From Anaerotruncus sp. G3(2012) (GTDB lineage: Bacteria; Bacillota; Clostridia; Oscillospirales; Ruminococcaceae): a stretch of 64,000 nucleotides of DNA. Below the pieces are notes generated by a model, which was not told the DNA's origin, did no database searches, and worked only from the letters and a program-made list of their open reading frames with translations. Position numbers and translations under genes: made by a program. Numbering within the stretch: position 1 is the first letter of the stretch; each line of letters opens with the position of its first letter. Of the stretch, positions 59,137 to 64,000 are shown one piece after another. The stretch covers positions 112,702 to 176,701 of the forward strand of contig NZ_KE159674.1 of NCBI RefSeq assembly GCF_000403395.2. The letters run 5' to 3'.

Positions 59137-60588
59137 ATGTTCGATACAATCCATGAGGAATGCGGCGTATTCGGTATCTACGAGAAAGAGCAGTCGGATG
59201 TCGCGAGCAGCGCTTATTATGCGCTTTATGCGCTTCAGCACCGCGGGCAGGAAAGCTGCGGGATCGCGGTCAACGATGATGGGCTGATCGTCTGCCATAA
59301 GGACGTGGGGCTGGTACCTGACGTATTCAGCCGCGACAATCTGGAAAAACTCGGATGGGGGACCATGGCAGTCGGGCACTGCCGCTATTCAACTACCGGC
59401 AACAGCAGTGCGGTCAACGCCCAGCCGCTGGTGGTGCGTCACTGCAAGGGTGCAATGGCGCTGGCTCATAACGGCAATCTGGTCAACGCGCCCGAGCTGC
59501 GCCGTCAGCTGGAGCTGAACGGCGCGATCTTCCACACCACCAATGATTCGGAGGTCATCAGCTATATCATCACCCGTGAGCGGCTGCTCTCCCCCAGCAT
59601 TGAGGACGCGATTGCAAAGGCGATGTACTCGATTAAGGGTGCCTATTCGCTGATCGTTATGTCCCCGAAAAAGTTGATTGCGGTGCGCGACCCCAACGGG
59701 TTCCGCCCGCTCTGCATCGGCGAGACAGCGAGCGGCGGCGTGGTGTTTGCGTCCGAAACCTGCGCGCTCGACAGCATCGGCGCGAAGTTTGTGCGGGACG
59801 TTGAGCCGGGCGAGATCGTGATCGCCGATGAGAACGGCCTGCATAGCCTGTACTCCCATTGCGGCGGCGAATCGAGTTTCTGTGTCTTTGAGTATGTCTA
59901 TTTCGCGCGCCCCGACTCGGTGATACAGGGAGTCAGCGTCCATGAGGCGCGGCAGCGTGCCGGACGCATCCTCTATCGGGAAAATCCGGTGGAGGCGGAT
60001 GTGGTGGTCGGCGTGCCGGATTCGGGTCTGGATGCTGCGCTTGGCTATTCCCAGGAGAGCGGTATCCCGTATGGGGTCGGGTTCATCAAAAACCGCTATA
60101 TCGGCCGTACCTTCATCCAGCCCACCCAGGGCCAGCGGGAGGATTCGGTGCGGATCAAGCTGAACGTGATTGCTGAAACCGTCCGGGACAAGCGGGTGGT
60201 GTTGATCGACGATTCGATCGTCCGCGGAACCACCTGTGCGCGGATCGTCCGTCTGCTGCGTGATGCAGGTGCGCGCGAGGTGCATTTTGCGGTCACAGCG
60301 CCGCCGTTTAAAAATCCCTGTTATTTCGGCACCGACATCGACAGCCGGGACAAGCTGATCGCCTGCCGGATGACCGTCCCCGAGATCGCCAAACAGATCG
60401 GGGTGGATTCGCTGACCTATCTCAGCATTGATGGGGTCAAGGAGATTGCCCAGGGCGCCAACTGCGGGTTCTGCGTGGGCTGTTTCTCAGGGGAATACCC
60501 GATTGCGGTGCCTGATAAGATGCAGAAAAACAAGTTTGAAAAAAAGATCAGCGCAGCGAAGCAGGAGGAAGAGACAGATGCAGAATAG
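59137..60588 (+). CDS. purF: Amidophosphoribosyltransferase
   Basis: First committed step of purine synthesis: PRPP and glutamine to phosphoribosylamine. The 483 residues carry a short propeptide ending before the nucleophile Cys9 (HEECGVFGIY), the glutaminase domain, and the PRPP-binding loop VVLIDDSIVRGTTC. Late cysteines (ANCGFCVGC and the earlier Cys set) match the iron-sulfur-type Firmicute enzyme. It overlaps purM by 11 bases. Confidence 0.97.
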   Translation: MFDTIHEECGVFGIYEKEQSDVASSAYYALYALQHRGQESCGIAVNDDGLIVCHKDVGLVPDVFSRDNLEKLGWGTMAVGHCRYSTTGNSSAVNAQPLVVRHCKGAMALAHNGNLVNAPELRRQLELNGAIFHTTNDSEVISYIITRERLLSPSIEDAIAKAMYSIKGAYSLIVMSPKKLIAVRDPNGFRPLCIGETASGGVVFASETCALDSIGAKFVRDVEPGEIVIADENGLHSLYSHCGGESSFCVFEYVYFARPDSVIQGVSVHEARQRAGRILYRENPVEADVVVGVPDSGLDAALGYSQESGIPYGVGFIKNRYIGRTFIQPTQGQREDSVRIKLNVIAETVRDKRVVLIDDSIVRGTTCARIVRLLRDAGAREVHFAVTAPPFKNPCYFGTDIDSRDKLIACRMTVPEIAKQIGVDSLTYLSIDGVKEIAQGANCGFCVGCFSGEYPIAVPDKMQKNKFEKKISAAKQEEETDAE

Positions 60589-61615
60589 TTATTCCGACGC
60601 CTATAAAGCGGCAGGCGTCGATGTGACCGCCGGATACAAGGCTGTGGAGCTGATGAAAGCGCATGTTGCACGAACGATGACCAGCGGGGTACTCGGCGGG
60701 ATCGGTGGATTCGGCGGCCTGTTTGAGATGGATCTCACAGGGATGCCGCATCCGGTTCTCTGTGCGGGCACCGACGGAGTCGGCACCAAGCTCAAGCTGG
60801 CATTCCTGATGGATAAACATGATACTGTCGGGATCGACTGTGTTGCGATGTGCGTCAATGACATCATCTGCTGCGGCGCGAAGCCGCTCCTCTTCCTGGA
60901 CTATATCGCCTGCGGGAAGAATGTCCCGGAAAAGATCGCGACCATCGTTTCGGGCGTGGCCGAAGGCTGTGTGCAGGCAGGCTGCGCGCTGACCGGCGGC
61001 GAAACTGCCGAGATGCCTGGGTTTTACCCGGAGGAGGAATACGACCTTGCGGGGTTCTCGGTTGGGGCGGTCGACCGCTCCAAAATTCTCGACCCTGGCC
61101 GGGTCGAAGCGGGGGACGCGCTGGTTGCGATCGCCTCCAGCGGGGTGCATTCCAACGGATTCTCCCTCGTGCGCAAGGTATTTGATGTCGAGAAGGGCGG
61201 GCTGTCCCAACATCACGACGAACTGGGCATGACCCTTGGCGAAGCGCTGCTCACCCCGACTAAAATCTATGTCAAACCGGTGTTGGCGGTGATGGAGGAG
61301 CTGACAGTCAAATCGGTCTCCCACATCACGGGAGGCGGCTTCTATGAGAACATTCCGCGCGCCCTGCCCAATGGGAAGCGCGCCAAAATAGAACGTGCGG
61401 CAGTCGAGGTTCTGCCAATCTTCGACTTGATTCAGAAGACAGGCGGCATTCCGGAACATGATATGTTCAATACCTTCAATATGGGGGTCGGGATGATCCT
61501 GGCAGTTGGCAGGGAGGACGCGGACCGCGCGGTCGCGATCCTGAACGCGCATGGCGAGCGGGCGAAGGTTATCGGACAGATTGAGAACGGCGAAAAGGGG
61601 ATCGAATTATGTTAA
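60578..61615 (+). CDS. purM: AIR synthase (FGAM cyclo-ligase)
   Basis: Closes the imidazole ring with ATP. The 345 residues start MQNSYSDAYKAAGVDVTAGY, with GTDGVGTKLKLAF, CVNDIICCGAKPLLFLDYIA and LTGGETAEMPGFY, and HITGGGFYENIPRAL near residue 250. Start ATG 60578 behind GGAGGAAG. It overlaps purN by 7 bases. Confidence 0.97.
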   Translation: MQNSYSDAYKAAGVDVTAGYKAVELMKAHVARTMTSGVLGGIGGFGGLFEMDLTGMPHPVLCAGTDGVGTKLKLAFLMDKHDTVGIDCVAMCVNDIICCGAKPLLFLDYIACGKNVPEKIATIVSGVAEGCVQAGCALTGGETAEMPGFYPEEEYDLAGFSVGAVDRSKILDPGRVEAGDALVAIASSGVHSNGFSLVRKVFDVEKGGLSQHHDELGMTLGEALLTPTKIYVKPVLAVMEELTVKSVSHITGGGFYENIPRALPNGKRAKIERAAVEVLPIFDLIQKTGGIPEHDMFNTFNMGVGMILAVGREDADRAVAILNAHGERAKVIGQIENGEKGIELC

Positions 61616-62208
61616 AACGGATTGTGGTACTGGTTTCGGGCGGCGGCACCAACCTTCAGGCGCTGATCGACGCGCAGGCCCGTGACGAGCTGGGTGCGGG
61701 TGAGATCGTTCAGGTGATCAGCTCGAATCCGGATGCTTACGCCATCAAACGGGCGGAAAAAGCGGGGATTCCCTGTGAGGTCATCCCCCGCAGCTTTTAT
61801 AAGGCGCGTGAGGACTACGATGCGGCAATCCTTGCGGCGCTCCAGCGCGCTGATGCGGATCTGGTTGTGCTGGCCGGATTCCTGCACATCCTTGGGAGCG
61901 AGATCGTGAGCAACTACACACGCAGGATCATCAATGTGCATCCTTCTCTGGTTCCTGCGTTCTGTGGGGACGGGTATTATGGTATCCGGGTACATCGGGC
62001 GGCGCTGACCTATGGGGTCAAGGTGACCGGCGCAACGGTACATTTTGTCAACGAGGTGACCGACGGTGGGCAGATTATCCTGCAAAAGGCGGTGGAGGTG
62101 CTGCCGAGCGACACCCCTGAGACGTTGCAGCGGCGGGTGATGGAGCAGGCCGAATGGGAACTGCTGCCCCGCGCGGTCGCGCTGGTCTGCAACGCGAAAT
62201 CCAACTGA
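61609..62208 (+). CDS. purN: GAR transformylase
   Basis: Transfers a formyl group from 10-formyl-THF to glycinamide ribonucleotide. The 199 residues include VLVSGGGTNLQALID, LVVLAGFLHILG, the catalytic Asn-His in IINVHPSLVPAF, and Asp in HFVNEVTDGGQIIL. Normal length. Next gene starts 15 bases after the stop. Confidence 0.96.
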   Translation: MLKRIVVLVSGGGTNLQALIDAQARDELGAGEIVQVISSNPDAYAIKRAEKAGIPCEVIPRSFYKAREDYDAAILAALQRADADLVVLAGFLHILGSEIVSNYTRRIINVHPSLVPAFCGDGYYGIRVHRAALTYGVKVTGATVHFVNEVTDGGQIILQKAVEVLPSDTPETLQRRVMEQAEWELLPRAVALVCNAKSN

Positions 62209-62222
62209 GACGGAGGATGGAG

Positions 62223-63038
62223 ATGTCAAACAGACAAAATCTGGAACAGCTTCTGCAAAACAACAGCTATCCCGGGCGCGGTATCGTGATTGGAAAACAT
62301 GCCGACGGCCAACATGCGGTAATCGCCTATTTCATCATGGGGCGCAGCGAGAACAGCCGCAACCGCGTCTTTGTGGAGGACGGGGAGGGGATCCGTACCC
62401 AGGCGTTCGATCCCGCCAAACTGACCGACCCTAGCCTGATTATCTATCATCCGGTGCGGGTGTTCCGGTCGTTGGAATCGGGAACCGGGGACGGGCCAAT
62501 CGCTTTTATCCGCGCGGGGGAGCAGCCCCCCGTTGTGCAGGGCGCAGGGTCAGCCCCGATGCGGGGATACTCCGACGGCGTTGTGACCGTCGTGACCAAC
62601 GGCGACCAGACGGATACCGTCTATGAAGCGTTCCAGCAGGGCAGGACCTTCGAAGAGGCGCTCCGTACCCGCACTTTTGAGCCGGACCCGCCTAACTTCA
62701 CGCCGCGCATCTCGGGTGCGCTTGAGGGATTCCGGTATCAGCTCTCGATTCTCAAGAGTGCGAACGGCAACCCGGACAGTGTCCAGCGGTTTTTCTATGA
62801 ATATATGGAACCGGTTGCAGGAGAGGGGCATTTTATCCACACCTACCGGTGCGACGGCAACCCGATCCCGTCGTTTGAGGGGGAACCGGCCTGCGTCGGG
62901 ATCGACGGTGGGATCGACGCATTTACCGACGCGGTCTGGAATGCGCTCAACCCGGATAACAAGGTTTCGCTTTTTGTGCGGTATATCGACGTGGAGGCGG
63001 GCACCTGCGAAACACGAATTGTGAATCAAAACCAGTGA
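62223..63038 (+). CDS. IMP cyclohydrolase (PurO-like family)
   Basis: A 271-residue protein of the IMP cyclohydrolase family related to archaeal PurO, which closes FAICAR to IMP. Features: SYPGRGIVIGKHADGQHAVI near the start, IAYFIMGRSENSRNRVF, IIYHPVRVF, VVTNGDQTDTVYEAFQ and PNFTPRISGAL. The start is ATG 62223, 6 bases after GGAGG; ATG 62217 is too close. It sits directly before the AICAR transformylase gene, so the two together replace bifunctional PurH. Confidence 0.9.
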   Translation: MSNRQNLEQLLQNNSYPGRGIVIGKHADGQHAVIAYFIMGRSENSRNRVFVEDGEGIRTQAFDPAKLTDPSLIIYHPVRVFRSLESGTGDGPIAFIRAGEQPPVVQGAGSAPMRGYSDGVVTVVTNGDQTDTVYEAFQQGRTFEEALRTRTFEPDPPNFTPRISGALEGFRYQLSILKSANGNPDSVQRFFYEYMEPVAGEGHFIHTYRCDGNPIPSFEGEPACVGIDGGIDAFTDAVWNALNPDNKVSLFVRYIDVEAGTCETRIVNQNQ

Positions 63039-63049
63039 GGAGGAACAGC

Positions 63050-64000
63050 ATGGCAAACCAGCTCGAACTCAAATACGGCTGCAACCCCAACCAGAAACCA
63101 GCCAGAATCTTTATGCAGGCGGGGGAACTTCCGGTTGAGGTACTGAACGGCAAACCCGGCTATATCAACTTTCTCGACGCGTTCAACAGTTGGCAGCTTG
63201 TCCGGGAACTCAAAGCGGCAACTGGCCTGCCGAGTGCAGCTTCATTTAAACATGTCAGTCCGGCAGGGGCGGCGGTTGGATTGCCGTTGACCGAGACCGA
63301 AAAGAAGATTTATTTCGTGGATGACCTCGCGCTTTCACCAGTCGCCTGTGCCTATGCGCGCGCGCGCGGCGCCGACCGGATGAGCAGCTACGGCGACTGG
63401 GCCGCGCTTTCGGATATCTGCGACGCGGAAACCGCTACCCTGCTCGCGCGGGAGGTCTCGGACGGGATCATTGCGCCCGGTTATACCGAGGAAGCGCTCG
63501 CGATCCTGAAAACCAAGCGTAAGGGCGGATACAACGTCGTGAAGATCGACCCGGACTATTGTCCCGCGCCGGTTGAGCATAAGGACGTGTTTGGGATCAC
63601 CTTTGAGCAGGGCAGAAATGAGCTGGAGATCAGCGGGGCGCTGCTGGAAAATCTGGTCACCGACGAAAAAGAGATGACCGAGGACGCAAAACGTGACCTT
63701 ATCATCGCGCTGATTACCCTGAAATACACCCAGTCCAATTCGGTCTGTTATGCCAAAGGCGGGCAGGCGATCGGCGTGGGGGCAGGCCAGCAGAGCCGGA
63801 TCCACTGTACCCGTCTGGCGGGCAATAAGGCGGACATCTGGTATCTGCGCCAGCATGAAAAGGTGCTGAACCTGCCGTTTAAAGCGGACATCCGCCGCCC
63901 CGACCGGGATAACACGATCGACGTTTATATCTCGGACGATTACATGGATGTACTCGCCGACGGAGCGTGGCAGCAGTTTTTCACCGAATGTCCCGCACCT
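63050..64000 (+). CDS. AICAR transformylase (stand-alone PurH-type), cut at window end
   Basis: Transfers a formyl group from 10-formyl-THF to AICAR. The visible 317 codons read MANQLELKYGCNPNQKPARI, with the catalytic Lys-His in AASFKHVSPAGAAVG, DLALSPVACAYARARGADRM, and LKYTQSNSVCYAKGGQAIGV then GAGQQSRIHCTRLAG. The start is preceded by GAGGAGG. There is no N-terminal MGS-like IMP cyclohydrolase domain, which agrees with the separate cyclohydrolase gene upstream. The 3' end is outside the window. Confidence 0.95.
   Translation, partial: MANQLELKYGCNPNQKPARIFMQAGELPVEVLNGKPGYINFLDAFNSWQLVRELKAATGLPSAASFKHVSPAGAAVGLPLTETEKKIYFVDDLALSPVACAYARARGADRMSSYGDWAALSDICDAETATLLAREVSDGIIAPGYTEEALAILKTKRKGGYNVVKIDPDYCPAPVEHKDVFGITFEQGRNELEISGALLENLVTDEKEMTEDAKRDLIIALITLKYTQSNSVCYAKGGQAIGVGAGQQSRIHCTRLAGNKADIWYLRQHEKVLNLPFKADIRRPDRDNTIDVYISDDYMDVLADGAWQQFFTECPAP

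Overview
The window looks like a chromosome segment of a spore-forming anaerobic Firmicute, probably of the Oscillospiraceae/Ruminococcaceae type. The evidence is an IspH-ribosomal protein S1 fusion, SpoVG, dipicolinate synthase genes, HemZ, a DUF5685/J-domain pair, and a purine operon with a PurO-type cyclohydrolase plus stand-alone AICAR transformylase. I saw no rRNA, tRNA or CRISPR array.

Layout. 1-4.9 kb (minus): a cut thiolase gene, a DUF1576 membrane protein with a small partner, a zinc-ribbon membrane protein, and rpsF-ssb-rpsR. 5-18 kb: a MarR regulator with a TauE-type exporter, a DUF5685/J-domain/membrane-protein cluster, a YitT-like protein, secDF, a sugar isomerase-like protein, an ATP-grasp enzyme, a lipoprotein, and two tandem radical SAM genes facing an HxlR regulator. 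18-26.3 kb: a LysR regulator divergent from a TRAP transporter (dctQMP), then an amidohydrolase, an RpiR regulator and a flavoprotein. 26.5-33.6 kb: cmk, plsC, ispH-rpsA, murC, spoVG and a D-Ala-D-Ala carboxypeptidase.

33.7-48.6 kb is the unusual part. The dipicolinate synthase A gene (dpaA) is split: its first 247 codons lie at 33684-34425 and its last 46 codons at 47867-48007, directly overlapping dpaB. Joining the parts at a shared GGGG restores a 293-residue DpaA in frame. The 13.4 kb between them carries a serine recombinase at one edge, as in the sporulation-excised skin (sigK) type of intervening element. Its cargo is a methyltransferase, a cysteine hydrolase and a wall-anchored Ser/Asp-rich protein. 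The methyltransferase is itself split by a second, nested element of about 9.3 kb (34753-44034). This has a Tn916/Tn1549-type integrase, excisionase, small helix-turn-helix protein and sigma factor, a two-component system, an ABC transporter with matching response-regulator boxes, and a DUF6414-like gene, but no conjugation genes. Removing both elements in silico restores two intact genes.

48.7-64 kb (plus): ispE, recJ, rel, dtd, an MBL hydrolase, hemZ, a zinc-ribbon protein, and the purine operon purE-C-F-M-N-purO-AICARFT behind a leader with an intrinsic terminator. The dacF-like and ispE promoters share a palindromic extended -10 and a conserved 20-nt block downstream.
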